Shown here piece after piece: positions 35,972 through 44,978 of a stretch of DNA of 64,000 bases (position 1 is its first letter; every line of letters begins with the position of its first letter). The stretch lies in assembly GCF_016889705.1 (NCBI RefSeq), contig NZ_CP069526.1, forward strand, positions 1-64,000, given 5' to 3'. This DNA is from Amycolatopsis sp. FDAARGOS 1241 (GTDB taxonomy: Bacteria; Actinomycetota; Actinomycetes; Mycobacteriales; Pseudonocardiaceae). The notes under the pieces are model-generated. The model had not been told where the DNA came from and did not search any database. It saw only the letters and a list, made by a program, of their open reading frames with translations. Both the position numbers and the translations under genes were made by a program.

Positions 35972-37070
35972 GCCGCGCCGACCACTTCTCCTCGATGCGC
36001 CCGAAGCGCCAGACGGCGAGCGCGACCAGCCACGTCACGATGAACAACCCGACGATCCCGAAGCCGACGTAGTCGAGGTTGATGTCCGCGATCGCCGCCA
36101 ACGGACCGTTCGTGATGTCCAGTTTCTCCGCGAGGATCGACACGAGCTCGATCGTGCCGATCAGCAGCGCGACGGCCACGGACAGCGCTGTGACGGTGAT
36201 GTTGTAGTAGATCTTGCGGATCGGCCGTGCGAACGCCCAGCCGTAGGCGAAGTTCATGAACACACCGTCGGCGGCGTCGAACAGGCTCATGCCGGCTGCG
36301 AAGAGCACCGGCAGTACGAGGATCGCGTACCAGGGCAGAGCGAACGCGGCGGCGCCGGCGGCGAGCACGAGCAGGCCGATCTCCGTCGCGGTGTCGAAGC
36401 CGAGTCCGAAGAGGACACCCACGGGGTAGATGTGCCAAGGCTTGCGCACGGCTTTCGTCGCGCCGCGCAGCAGCCGGTTCATCAGGCCGCGGTTGTCAAG
36501 GTGGCGTTCCAGGGACTCCTCGTCCAGCTCCCCTCGGCGCATCCGCGCGAAGACCCGGCTGATCCCGACGAGCACGACGAGGTTCATGATCGCGATGAGG
36601 TAGAGAAAAACGCCCGAGACGGACGTGCCGATCAGGTCCGTCGTCTCGTGCAGGGTGGACGAGTTGTCCTCGAGCTGGCCGGCCACCGCGCGCACGCCCA
36701 GCGACAGCAACAGGCACAACCCGAACACGATCGTCGAATGCCCCAGGGAGAACCAGAACCCGACCGAGAGGGGCCGCGTGCCGTCGGCCATCAGCTTGCG
36801 CGTGGTGTTGTCGATCGCGGCGATGTGGTCGGCGTCGAACGCGTGCCGCATGCCCAGCGTGAACGCCGTGACCCCCAGCCCGATGCCGAACGCGCCCGAC
36901 GCGCCGAGGTTGTAGTGGTGCGGCGCGATGAACAGCACCAGCACGCCCCAGCCGAGCAAGTTCAGCAGCAGGATCACCGCCGCCATCCCGGAGATCGACC
37001 CCCACTCGCGCCTCGACAGCGGCTGCCTTGCCTGCCCGCTGCGGGTGTGCGGTGCGGAGCCCCCGGCCAT
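35955..37070 (-). CDS. NiCoT-family nickel/cobalt transporter
   Basis: This 371-residue permease has about eight helices and the family signature RHAFDADHIAAIDN (H-x4-D-H) in helix 2. It also has a second conserved segment FGLGFDTATEIGLL and a third at GMSLFDAADGVFMNFAYGWA. It imports Ni2+ or Co2+ with high affinity. ATG 37070 is chosen; the upstream frame is Arg-rich and looks non-coding. No urease, hydrogenase or cobalamin genes lie nearby. A hairpin covers the leader just upstream. Confidence 0.92.
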   Translation of the reverse strand: MAGGSAPHTRSGQARQPLSRREWGSISGMAAVILLLNLLGWGVLVLFIAPHHYNLGASGAFGIGLGVTAFTLGMRHAFDADHIAAIDNTTRKLMADGTRPLSVGFWFSLGHSTIVFGLCLLLSLGVRAVAGQLEDNSSTLHETTDLIGTSVSGVFLYLIAIMNLVVLVGISRVFARMRRGELDEESLERHLDNRGLMNRLLRGATKAVRKPWHIYPVGVLFGLGFDTATEIGLLVLAAGAAAFALPWYAILVLPVLFAAGMSLFDAADGVFMNFAYGWAFARPIRKIYYNITVTALSVAVALLIGTIELVSILAEKLDITNGPLAAIADINLDYVGFGIVGLFIVTWLVALAVWRFGRIEEKWSARLSPAE

Positions 37071-37094
37071 GCGAACCCGCCTTCTCTCGTGCAA

Positions 37095-37116
37095 CACCTG
37101 AGAGAGTAAGCAGGTG
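37095..37116 (-). promoter_or_regulatory. Leader hairpin of the Ni/Co permease gene
   Basis: CACCTG and CAGGTG form a 6-bp stem around 10 bases, 25 bp upstream of the permease ATG. It may be an operator or a leader structure. It does not match a cobalamin riboswitch or a clear Nur box. Confidence 0.35.
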
Positions 37117-37155
37117 AAAAGATGAACCGCAATACTCGAAGGTTCACAACGCGAT

Positions 37156-37179
37156 CCCCTCACCACACGAGGTGAGGGG
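37156..37179. terminator. Short GC-rich hairpin
   Basis: CCCCTCACC and GGTGAGGGG form a 9-bp perfect stem around ACACGA in the gap between the Ni/Co permease and murQ. It could end the murRQ transcript, whose stop is 222 bp away, or protect it. Confidence 0.5.
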
Positions 37180-37207
37180 GCCCTTCGTCGGATTCCGGCA
37201 CACGCCA

Positions 37208-37375
37208 CCGCGAGATCGAGAGGTCTACATCCCTTGCCACAGCGCGAGATCGCGCCGGTTTCTGGACTGAGCGATGTGCTCGGCCCCGGCCGAGCACATC
37301 GTGAGGGAAGAAACCGGGTCAACGCGATCTCGCCGCCCTGGCGGAGCCGACGCAGACAACACCGTGATCTCGCGG
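37208..37375. repeat. 168-bp nested palindromic element
   Basis: Four nested pairs of inverted arms are perfect: 37208-37217 with 37366-37375, 37244-37254 with 37323-37333, 37255-37263 with 37309-37317, and 37272-37285 with 37288-37301. The last is a 14-bp stem with a 2-base loop. The element lies between murQ and the Ni/Co permease gene and encodes no protein. It may be a mobile-element remnant, a structured RNA or a large terminator. Confidence 0.8.
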
Positions 37376-37400
37376 CCCCGGCGAAGCCGGGGCAGACAAT

Positions 37401-38351
37401 TCAGCCGGCGCGTAAGTGCAGGGAGTCCAGCGCCTTGCGGACGTGGCCGCTGTTGGCTTCCAGTGCGGCCGCCGCGTGCTCGACGTCGGAGCCGGACAGC
37501 AGGTGCACCAGCGCCACCTTGAGGTCGCCGCCGGCGTCGGTGAGCGCGTCGGAGCACTCGGCCATGGTCAGTCCCGTGGCTTCCTGCAGGATCCGGATCG
37601 TGCGGCCGCGCAGTTTCGCGTTGGTCGCTCGCATGCTGACCATCAGGTTCGAGTACGTCTTGCCCAGCTTGATCATCGTGGCCGTGGAGAACGCCGTGAG
37701 GATCAGTTTCTGCGCCGTGCCCGCCTTCATCCGGGTCGAGCCGGCGATCACCTCGGGGCCGGTGGCCACGGCGATCAGCACGTCGACGCCGGCCGGCTTG
37801 GCCGCGCGGGGGTTGGCCGAGACCAGCCCCGTGTGCGCACCGAGGCGGCTCGACGCCTCGAGGGCGCCGAGCACGAACGGCGTGCGCCCGGACGCGGCGA
37901 GACCGAGCACGAAGTCACCCGGACGGACGGCCGCGGACAGTTCGGCCGCGCCCGCTTCGTCGTCGTCCTCCGCGTTCTCGACCGCCTGGCGCAGGGCCTT
38001 CTCCCCACCGGCGTGGTGCGCGACGAACCAGTCCGCCGGCACGTTGAACGTCGGCACGAGCTCGGCCGCGTCCAGTGTGGCCAGCCGGCCCGAGGTGCCC
38101 GCCCCCACGTAGTGCACGCGGCCGCCGTCCCGCAGGGCTTCGACGGCGTAGTCCACCGCGCGCGCCAGCTGTGGCAGCACCGCGGCCACCGCGTCGGGCA
38201 CCCGGCGGTCCTCGGCGTTGATCGAGCTGAGGATCCCCATGGTCGACATCAGGTCGATGTCCACCGTGCGGGGGTTGCGCTGCTCGGTCGGCGAATCGAC
38301 GTGCACCGCCTGGCAGGGGACGGTCATCATGCGCCTCGTTTCTGAGTTCAC
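37401..38351 (-). CDS. murQ: N-acetylmuramic acid 6-phosphate etherase
   Basis: This 316-residue SIS-domain enzyme splits MurNAc-6-phosphate into GlcNAc-6-phosphate and lactate during cell-wall recycling. Landmarks are the ADRxV-like start (NAEDRRVPDAV), YVGAGTSGRLATLDAAELVPTF (first half YVGAGTSGRLATLDAAEL), ITGSTRMKAGTAQK-like GSTRMKAGTAQKLI, and SNLMVSMRATNAKL. GTG 38351 overlaps the murR stop (GTGA), supporting that start, although ATGs at 38330 and 38327 are possible. It closes the recycling cluster. Confidence 0.94.
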   Translation of the reverse strand: MNSETRRMMTVPCQAVHVDSPTEQRNPRTVDIDLMSTMGILSSINAEDRRVPDAVAAVLPQLARAVDYAVEALRDGGRVHYVGAGTSGRLATLDAAELVPTFNVPADWFVAHHAGGEKALRQAVENAEDDDEAGAAELSAAVRPGDFVLGLAASGRTPFVLGALEASSRLGAHTGLVSANPRAAKPAGVDVLIAVATGPEVIAGSTRMKAGTAQKLILTAFSTATMIKLGKTYSNLMVSMRATNAKLRGRTIRILQEATGLTMAECSDALTDAGGDLKVALVHLLSGSDVEHAAAALEANSGHVRKALDSLHLRAG

Positions 38352-39349
38352 TTACCGGTTTCCCGCGGACGGCGGCGACCGTCGGGCCTGACCCCGAGCC
38401 GGTGCGAGCCGACCGCGTCCCTCGTCGCGTCCAGGGCGCTGACGGACTCGTCCATGTGCCGCTGCGCGACCCCGATGAACAGGCAGTCGATGACGGTGAG
38501 CTGGGCGATGCGACTCGCGGTCGCGCCCGAGCGGAAGGTGGTCTCGCGCGCCGCCGTGGTGAGCACGTGGTCGGCGACCTCGGTGATCGGCGAGCGCGGG
38601 AAGTTCGTGACCGCGACGGTGATGGCGCCGTGCTCGCGAGCGACCCGCAGGGCCTCGACGGTGTCGGTGGTCGCGCCGGTGTGGGAGACACCGATCGCGA
38701 TGTCGCCGGGGCTCAGCACCGCGGCCGAGGTGAGCATGATGTGCGTGTCGGACCACGAGAAGCTCACGCGACCGATGCGGTGCAGCTTCTGCTGCAGGTC
38801 GGCGGCCACGAAGGCGCTCGCGCCTACGCCGTACACGTCCACGCGGCCGGCCTCGGCCACGAGGTCGATCACGCGCTGCAGCTCCGCCACGTCGAGCTGG
38901 TCGGCGGTTTCCTCGACGGCCCGCGCGTCGGCGAAGCTGACTTTGCCGATCACGGCGGCCAGGTCGTCCTCGGGGCCGATCTCGCCACCCAGGTTGCGGG
39001 TGGTTCTGGCTTCGGTGCGGGCGGTGTCCGCGGCCAGCGCGATGCGTAGCTGCGGGTACCCGCCGACGCCGACGGCCTTGCAGAACCGCGTGACCGTCGT
39101 CTCGCTGGTGTTCGCGGCGAGAGCGACCTCGGTGATGCTGCGCCGCGCGACGGACGCCGGGTCGTCCAGCACGACCTTCGCGACCCGCTGTTCCGCGCGG
39201 GCGAGACCCGGCAGGAGCGACCGGATGCGGACCAACGGGCTCGCGTCGGCGTCACGCACAGTGGTCTGAGCTGCGGAATCTCCGGACGGTGCCGGGATGG
39301 TCACGGAATCGGCATCGTCGACCGTCGGAAAGTTACTAACCGTTGGCAT
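38348..39349 (-). CDS. murR: MurR/RpiR-family regulator of MurNAc recycling
   Basis: This 333-residue protein has an N-terminal HTH_6 domain (RAEQRVAKVVLDDPASVARR then SITEVALAANTSETTVTRFC) and a C-terminal SIS sugar-phosphate-binding domain (VYGVGASAFVAADLQQKL, IGVSHTGATTDTVEAL). MurR in E. coli senses MurNAc-6-phosphate and represses murQP. ATG 39349. It overlaps murQ by 4 bp. Two near-identical 14-bp elements upstream are candidate binding sites. Confidence 0.92.
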   Translation of the reverse strand: MPTVSNFPTVDDADSVTIPAPSGDSAAQTTVRDADASPLVRIRSLLPGLARAEQRVAKVVLDDPASVARRSITEVALAANTSETTVTRFCKAVGVGGYPQLRIALAADTARTEARTTRNLGGEIGPEDDLAAVIGKVSFADARAVEETADQLDVAELQRVIDLVAEAGRVDVYGVGASAFVAADLQQKLHRIGRVSFSWSDTHIMLTSAAVLSPGDIAIGVSHTGATTDTVEALRVAREHGAITVAVTNFPRSPITEVADHVLTTAARETTFRSGATASRIAQLTVIDCLFIGVAQRHMDESVSALDATRDAVGSHRLGVRPDGRRRPRETGK

Positions 39350-39447
39350 TTGCGACAAGGCTACCCACATCCTTCGGCAGGATCGCAACCCGTCCGTGTC
39401 TGCGGACTTCGATTTGCGATTAATCGTTGACCAGAAAGTCGCTAACC
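39328..39447 (-). promoter_or_regulatory. Direct repeats upstream of murR
   Basis: GAAAGTTACTAACC at 39328-39341 and GAAAGTCGCTAACC at 39434-39447 match in 12 of 14 positions. They flank an AT-rich stretch just upstream of and at the murR start, as expected for regulator binding sites or paired promoter elements. Confidence 0.5.
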
Positions 39448-39560
39448 AGGTCGCGGGTGTTAACGAGCTCAAGCTAACGACTTGGCAACTTAGTGGCGCC
39501 CCGCAAAAGGCTTCGGATCGCTGAGTGGGAGGTTCAGTTCGGCGCTGCGCGACAGCGCGG

Positions 39561-41324
39561 TCACCGGTTGCTCAACTTCCACCCGATCGCGGTGAGTGCC
39601 GACGGGTTCCGCTCACCATCGAGAACTGTCCGGCCGCGTTCGGTGACTTTCACACCGTCTAGAGAAACTCCGCGCCCGGTGTAATTCGGATCGGTGCTGT
39701 AACGCCAGCGGAGGCTCGTAACGCCGCCGGCCGGCACGTCGGCCGTCACCCGCCACCAGGCGCGGTGCCCGTGGCCTGAGAGCGAAGTCACCTCTCCCGG
39801 CGGCGCGCCCGGTCCCGTCGCGTGCACGGCCACTGGTTGCCAATTGACGCCGTCGGAGGACGATTCCAGCTGAAGTGGATCAGATGGTCCCTCGGTGTCC
39901 ACGAAAGCGTAGAAGGAGACCTGCAGGGCACCATCGGACCGCGGTGTCAAGGGCTGCGTACTCAGCGTAGCCGTGGACTTGTCGCCGAGGTCCGAGTACC
40001 AGGCATCGCGGCCGATTTTGGGCCGGACGGCCATCGCCTGAGCCAGTGAAGAGGCCCAGACCTGGCGCGCGGTGTTGATGGACCCCCAATTCCGGGTGGG
40101 GTGCACTCGGTTGGACAGCAACAGCGCGAACGAGCGCGACTCCGGGTCGATGACCAGCGTCGTGCCCGTGAAGCCGGTGTGGCCCGCTGTGACGGGCGAG
40201 GAGAGCGCGCCCATGTACCAGGGCTGGTCGAGCTCGAAGCCGAGGCCGTGGGAGTCGTCGGGGAACTGCTGGTTGTAGTTCGTCAGCATCTGCTCGACGG
40301 TGTCCGGCCTCAGGATGCGGTGGCCGCGGTAGGTGCCGCCGTTGAGGATCGTCTGGCAGAGGATCGCCAGGTCGCTCGCGGTGGAGAACACGCCGGCGTG
40401 CCCGGCGACGCCGCCGAGCGACCACGCGTTCTCGTCGTGCACCTGGCCGCGCACGAGCCCGCGCGGTGGGTTGCTTTCGTACTCGGTCGCGGCGATGCGG
40501 TCCAGCTTCGAGGCCGGCGGGTTGTAACCCGTGTCGACCATGCCGAGCGGCGCGGTGATGCGGTCGTGCACCACCTTGTCGAGCGTCTGCCCGGTGAGCT
40601 TCTCGATGACGAAGCCGAGCGTGAGCATGTTGAGGTCGGAGTACAGGTACGTCGTGCCCGGTGGGTTCTTCAGCGGGCTGTCGAGCACGGCCTTGCGGCG
40701 CGCCGGAATGTCCGGGTAGCCCTCCCAGAGCGACGGTGCCGGGTCGGCGTCGAAGCCGGACGTGTGCGTGAGCAGCTGCTCGATCGTCACGTCCTGCTTG
40801 CCGTTCACGGCGAACTCGGGCAGGTAGCCGACCACGGGCGCGGAGACGTCGAGCTTGCCCTGGTCGACCAGCTGCAGTGCGGCGATCGAGGTGAACAGCT
40901 TCGAGATCGACGCCAGGTCGAAGATGGTGTCGTTGCGCATCGGCACCTGCTGCTCGGGCGGCAGCTCGGTGCCCGCTGCGTCGGCGTAGCGCACGGCGCC
41001 GCCCACGGCGTAGCGGTCGACGACCACACCGTCGTGCGCGAGCAGGCCGACGGCGCCGGAGAAGTGCGGGTGACCGCTTGCGTCGGGCTGTGTCCAGCTC
41101 GCCAGGAACTGCTCGGCGCCGCGGATCGGGCCCGGGTCGAGCCCGACGTCCGCCGGTTCGCCCTCGCGCAACGTCGTCGACGGCGGCGCGAACCCGTGCC
41201 GGGGCACGTCGAAGCGCCCGGCGAGCGGATCGTGCTGCGTGGTGGCGATGGCGGAGGCTCCTGCGGTGGTCGAGGCCGCGACGAGCACGGCGATCGTCGC
41301 GACGAGCACCTTCCTAGCACGCAT
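39561..41324 (-). CDS. Secreted beta-lactamase-family serine hydrolase
   Basis: This 587-residue protein has an N-terminal signal sequence (about residues 1-25). A beta-lactamase/AmpC-like domain carries SISK (S139, K142) and YSDLN, and a later GHTGFTGT corresponds to the third active-site motif. A C-terminal beta-rich region (about 440-587) may bind carbohydrate. In the Bacillus MurNAc-recycling operon a protein of this family acts on muropeptides together with NagZ and NamZ. The gene follows namZ by 11 bp with a GGAG site, so it is part of the same transcript. Confidence 0.85.
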   Translation of the reverse strand: MRARKVLVATIAVLVAASTTAGASAIATTQHDPLAGRFDVPRHGFAPPSTTLREGEPADVGLDPGPIRGAEQFLASWTQPDASGHPHFSGAVGLLAHDGVVVDRYAVGGAVRYADAAGTELPPEQQVPMRNDTIFDLASISKLFTSIAALQLVDQGKLDVSAPVVGYLPEFAVNGKQDVTIEQLLTHTSGFDADPAPSLWEGYPDIPARRKAVLDSPLKNPPGTTYLYSDLNMLTLGFVIEKLTGQTLDKVVHDRITAPLGMVDTGYNPPASKLDRIAATEYESNPPRGLVRGQVHDENAWSLGGVAGHAGVFSTASDLAILCQTILNGGTYRGHRILRPDTVEQMLTNYNQQFPDDSHGLGFELDQPWYMGALSSPVTAGHTGFTGTTLVIDPESRSFALLLSNRVHPTRNWGSINTARQVWASSLAQAMAVRPKIGRDAWYSDLGDKSTATLSTQPLTPRSDGALQVSFYAFVDTEGPSDPLQLESSSDGVNWQPVAVHATGPGAPPGEVTSLSGHGHRAWWRVTADVPAGGVTSLRWRYSTDPNYTGRGVSLDGVKVTERGRTVLDGERNPSALTAIGWKLSNR

Positions 41325-41335
41325 GACCGGTCTCC

Positions 41336-42601
41336 TCAGCGGTAGATCAGGTAGGGCCGGCGTCTGCGGTCGAACGAGGCGAGCTCGGCGCGCCAGGCGC
41401 CGGTGACCTCGTTGACCCCGGCGCCGGCGTCGATGGAGGTGCGTAGCCGGTCGGATCCGGAGAGCAGGTCGATGGCGTGGTCGGGCCGCCAGCCGAAGGT
41501 GGCGGGGGCGATCTGCTTGGCCGTGACGAGCATGGCCACGGCCGTGGTGATGGCGTCGAAGGACCGCGGGTCGGTCACCGTCAGCTCGACGCCGCCGCAG
41601 GTCTCGTTGACGAACTTGCTGAACGTCGGCACGAAGTAGGTCTCGCGGAACTTCACTCCGGGCAGGTCGAGCGCTTCGAGCTTGTCGCGCCAGTGCCAGT
41701 CGACGCCCGGTGCGCCGATGATCTCGAACGGGCGCGTGGTGCCGCGGCCCTCGGCGAAGAGCGTGCCTTCGAACAGGCAGGTGCCGGGGTAGACGAGCGC
41801 GGTGTCGAACGTCGGCATGTTCGGGCTCGGCATGATCCAGTCGAGGCCGGTGGCGGGGAAGAGCACGTCGCGCCGCCAGCCGCGGACCTCGACGACTTCG
41901 AGCTTGTCGAGCTTCACGCCTTCTTCGGGCAGGAACTCGGCGGCGTACAGGCGGGCCAGCTCGCCCACGGTCATGCCGTGCTGCTGCGCGATCGGCTTGC
42001 GGCCGACGCCGGACGCGAACTTGGGGTCCAGCACCGGCCCGGCGGCGCGGCCACCGATCGGGTTCGGGCGGTCGAGGACCACGAACGCCGCACCGACCTC
42101 GGCCGCGGCGACCATCGCGGTGTAGAGCGACCAGATGTAGGTGTAGAAGCGGGCGCCGACGTCGGCGATGTCGAAGACGACCGTGTCGAGCCCGGCCTTG
42201 GTGAACAGGCCGGCGAGCTTCGTCGCGTCGGCGCCGTACGCGTCGTACACGGGGATGCCGGTGCGCGGGTCGGTGTAGTCGCCTTCGGACCCGCCGGCCT
42301 GCGCGCTGCCGCGGAAGCCGTGCTCGGGGCCGAACGCCGCCACGGGCCGGACCCCGGCGGCGACCATCGAATCGACGATGTGGTCACCGTTCGCGAGCAC
42401 GCCCGTCGGGTTGGAGAGGACGCCGAGCTTGCGGCCGGCGAGCGGCCGCCACTGCTGGGCGGCGAGCTGCTCGGCGCCGGTGAGCACTTCGCTCTCCAAC
42501 GGGTTCTGCGCGGGCGCGGCCTGAGCGACGGCCGAGCCGCCCGCGAGCACCGGTACCGCGAGCGCGGGGACGGCGAGGAACTTCCTGCGGTTTACGGTCA
42601 C
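41336..42601 (-). CDS. namZ: NamZ-type exo-beta-N-acetylmuramidase (DUF1343)
   Basis: This 421-residue exported protein begins with a twin-arginine-like signal (NRRKFLAVPALAV). Family blocks include GVLSNPTGVL, FGPEHGFRGSAQAG, VFDIADVGARFYTYIWSL, VLDRPNPIGG and PSPNMPT. NamZ removes MurNAc from the non-reducing ends of glycan fragments. GTG 42601 overlaps the nagZ stop (GTGA). With nagZ it can degrade peptidoglycan chains to single amino sugars. Confidence 0.9.
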   Translation of the reverse strand: MTVNRRKFLAVPALAVPVLAGGSAVAQAAPAQNPLESEVLTGAEQLAAQQWRPLAGRKLGVLSNPTGVLANGDHIVDSMVAAGVRPVAAFGPEHGFRGSAQAGGSEGDYTDPRTGIPVYDAYGADATKLAGLFTKAGLDTVVFDIADVGARFYTYIWSLYTAMVAAAEVGAAFVVLDRPNPIGGRAAGPVLDPKFASGVGRKPIAQQHGMTVGELARLYAAEFLPEEGVKLDKLEVVEVRGWRRDVLFPATGLDWIMPSPNMPTFDTALVYPGTCLFEGTLFAEGRGTTRPFEIIGAPGVDWHWRDKLEALDLPGVKFRETYFVPTFSKFVNETCGGVELTVTDPRSFDAITTAVAMLVTAKQIAPATFGWRPDHAIDLLSGSDRLRTSIDAGAGVNEVTGAWRAELASFDRRRRPYLIYR

Positions 42602-44421
42602 CAGCTCAGTCCATGTCCGAAGGGGTACTTGACGGTGTTCACGTCGGCGCCGGCCGGGACGTCGACCGGAAGCTTGCCGCTCGGGGCCGTCTCACCGAGC
42701 ACGACCTTCGCGAGCGCCTCCAGTGAAGGCGTGATGTAGCCGTAGGTCGCGAGCCACGTCGGCACGGGGTTGGCGTATCCGGCGTCGTACGGGATCTGCG
42801 CGGCGACGGCGACCACGGGCTTGCCGGTGGCCATCAGCGCCTGCAACAGCTTGGTCTGCAAGGGAAAACCACCGATGTTGTTCGTGAGCACCACGACCAG
42901 GTCGGTCTTCGCGGCGGCCGCGGCGGCCTGTGCGATGGCCGCGTCGGACGGAGTCTGGCCCGTCTGCAGCGCGGTCGCCTTCGTGCCGTGGGCGGTGAGG
43001 CGGTCGGCGAGCGTCTGCGTCGAGGCCACGCCCCAGCCCGTGACGAGCGCGGCGGCGGGCTTCTCCTTGAACGGCAGCACTCCGGCGTCGTTGGCGATGG
43101 CGGTGATCGACCGGTCGGCGATGCCCTGCGCGGTGGCCAGGTGCGCCGGCGTACCGACCTTCTTCGCGACCAGCGCCGGGTTGTCGAACGGCGAAGTGAG
43201 GATGCCGCGCTTGAGCTTCAGCTTGAGCACGCGCAGCACGCTCTCGTCGATCCGCTGCATCGGCAGGTCGCCGGACTTCACGGCGTTGATCACGGAGCTG
43301 ACCGCGACGTCGAGGTGCACCGGCATGAGCAGCTGGTCGACGCCCGCTTTCAAGGCCAGCACGGGGATTTCGGCGTCGCTGTGCAGCTCGCGCACGCCCT
43401 GCATCTCCAGGGAGTCGGTGATCACCACGCCGTGGTAGCCCAGTTCGTCGCGCAGCTTGCCGGTGATGATCGGCTTCGACAGCGTGGCCGGCTCACCCGA
43501 CGGGTCGAGGCTGGGGAACTGGATGTGTGCGCTCATGATCGAGTCGATGCCGGCGGCGATCGCGGCCTTGAACGGCGGTACGTCGATCTTGCGCCAGTCG
43601 GCCTCGCTGCGGTCGATGCGCGGCAGGCCAGTGTGGCTGTCGGTGGCCGCATCGCCGTGTCCCGGGAAGTGTTTCGCCGTGGAGGAAACGGTTTCGAACG
43701 GCAGCCCGGAGTCCTGGTAGCCCTTGACCTCCGCCGTCACGAACTGGCTCGCCAGGCCCGGCTGGCCGGCGAACGAGCGGACGCCGATCACCGGGTTGGC
43801 CGGGTTGGAGTTCACGTCGGAGTCGGGGGCGAAGTCCTGGTTGATCCCGACGGCGCGCAGCTCGTGGCCGATGATCGTGGCGGCCTGCGTCGCCGCGTCG
43901 GTGCTGCGGCCGGCGGCGATCGCCATCGAGTTCGGGAACTCCGTGGCCGGCGCGCCCATGCGGGTGACCGTGCCGCCCTCCTGGTCGGTGCCGATCTGCA
44001 GCGGGATGTGCGCGCCGCTCGTGATGGCGGCCTGCTGGAGACCGTTGGACAGCTTGGCGACCTGGGTGGGGTCGTCGAAGTTGTCGCGGGTGTCGTTGTT
44101 GAAGTAGATGACGCCGCCGAGGTGGTACTTGCGGATCACCTGAGCGGCGGTGTCGACGCCGAAATCGGCCTGGTTCTTGGGGTTCACCTCGTCGGCGGAC
44201 TTGCCGTTGACCCAGGTGACGAAGAGCTGGCCGACTTTCTCCTCGAGCGTCATGCCGTGGAGCGCCCGCTGGGCGGCCGCGTCGGTGGCGGTCACGGCCG
44301 GGGCCGCCGGGGTGCTGCCGGACGCGGTCGCGCCGAGCCCGGCGACGGCGAGCAGCCCCGCGAGGGGAACGGCGAGCGCATGGATCCTCCGCGGGCGCGT
44401 GCGCGCGAGTCGGTTCGTCAC
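42598..44421 (-). CDS. nagZ: Exported family 3 beta-N-acetylglucosaminidase
   Basis: This 607-residue GH3 enzyme has a signal sequence (basic start, then LAVPLAGLLAVAGLGATASG). Landmarks are QIGTDQEGGTVTR, the NagZ-specific loop KHFPGHGDAATDSHTGLP with the His/Asp general acid pair, and the nucleophile Asp in VVITDSLEMQG. A C-terminal domain follows, as in Bacillus NagZ. It removes GlcNAc from muropeptides outside the cell. GTG 44421 has GGGAGG 6 bp upstream. It is the first gene of the recycling cluster. Confidence 0.93.
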   Translation of the reverse strand: MTNRLARTRPRRIHALAVPLAGLLAVAGLGATASGSTPAAPAVTATDAAAQRALHGMTLEEKVGQLFVTWVNGKSADEVNPKNQADFGVDTAAQVIRKYHLGGVIYFNNDTRDNFDDPTQVAKLSNGLQQAAITSGAHIPLQIGTDQEGGTVTRMGAPATEFPNSMAIAAGRSTDAATQAATIIGHELRAVGINQDFAPDSDVNSNPANPVIGVRSFAGQPGLASQFVTAEVKGYQDSGLPFETVSSTAKHFPGHGDAATDSHTGLPRIDRSEADWRKIDVPPFKAAIAAGIDSIMSAHIQFPSLDPSGEPATLSKPIITGKLRDELGYHGVVITDSLEMQGVRELHSDAEIPVLALKAGVDQLLMPVHLDVAVSSVINAVKSGDLPMQRIDESVLRVLKLKLKRGILTSPFDNPALVAKKVGTPAHLATAQGIADRSITAIANDAGVLPFKEKPAAALVTGWGVASTQTLADRLTAHGTKATALQTGQTPSDAAIAQAAAAAAKTDLVVVLTNNIGGFPLQTKLLQALMATGKPVVAVAAQIPYDAGYANPVPTWLATYGYITPSLEALAKVVLGETAPSGKLPVDVPAGADVNTVKYPFGHGLSW

Positions 44422-44978
44422 GTAAGGCCTCCCAGTGTCGTGCGCCGCCGGTGGTGAGAAGTCCACTGGGCGGCGCCGGTATCGGGAAGCTACTCACCGG
44501 CTCGAGCGTTGTCCATCGGCCGTGCGCAGGAACGTGGGGGGTCACCTGGGATTTCTTGGTGAAAGACGCAGCTCGGTGAAACGCTGGCGGCGCCCGTCGG
44601 CCGAAGCCGGCGGGCGCCGCCTGCAAGCGCGGAACATCTCGGGCGACCAAGCGTGCAACTCTGGTCGTACCTTCATGGACTCGGCGTCCGGCGTCCCGGT
44701 ACGCAGTCCCTAGACGACGAGCCTCCCGCGGCGTGCTGCGCGTGGGTACCCGGAGTCCGCGCACGGAGGTCGCCCGGGGTGGTAGAGGCTTCTCTTCTAC
44801 CTCTGCCCTGGCCGGCTCGACGTCCGCACCTACTTTCTACGCCGTGAGCACGGTCACTTCAAGACCGTGGACGGGTGCACCGGCAAAAGAAGCTCGATCC
44901 GGTGAGTCAAGTACCCTGAGCAACCGCCGATTCGGCTCTGTGCTTGAGAAAACCGGCCCGGTACCGCCGTGTGGGTGC
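44422..44978. other. Long leader region upstream of nagZ
   Basis: This 557-bp gap separates nagZ from the HAD gene on the same strand. It holds a 16-bp near-perfect hairpin at 44586-44621 (GGCGGCGCCCG and its complement, tetraloop CGAA). The rest shows several short inverted repeats, including one around 44780-44805 (GGTAGAGG/CTCTACC-like), but no recognised riboswitch, RNA gene or coding frame. The nagZ promoter should be here. Confidence 0.45.
44586..44621. terminator. Strong hairpin upstream of nagZ
   Basis: Sixteen pairs including one G-U enclose a CGAA loop. It may terminate the HAD transcript or act as an attenuator for nagZ. Confidence 0.6.

Noticed and set aside
37071..37160. Cobalamin or nickel riboswitch before the Ni/Co permease
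   Set aside because: Only a short hairpin is present; no B12-box or NiCo-riboswitch core was recognised.
44422..44978. c-di-AMP (ydaO) riboswitch upstream of nagZ
   Set aside because: The gap and function fit, but I could not find the conserved core sequences.
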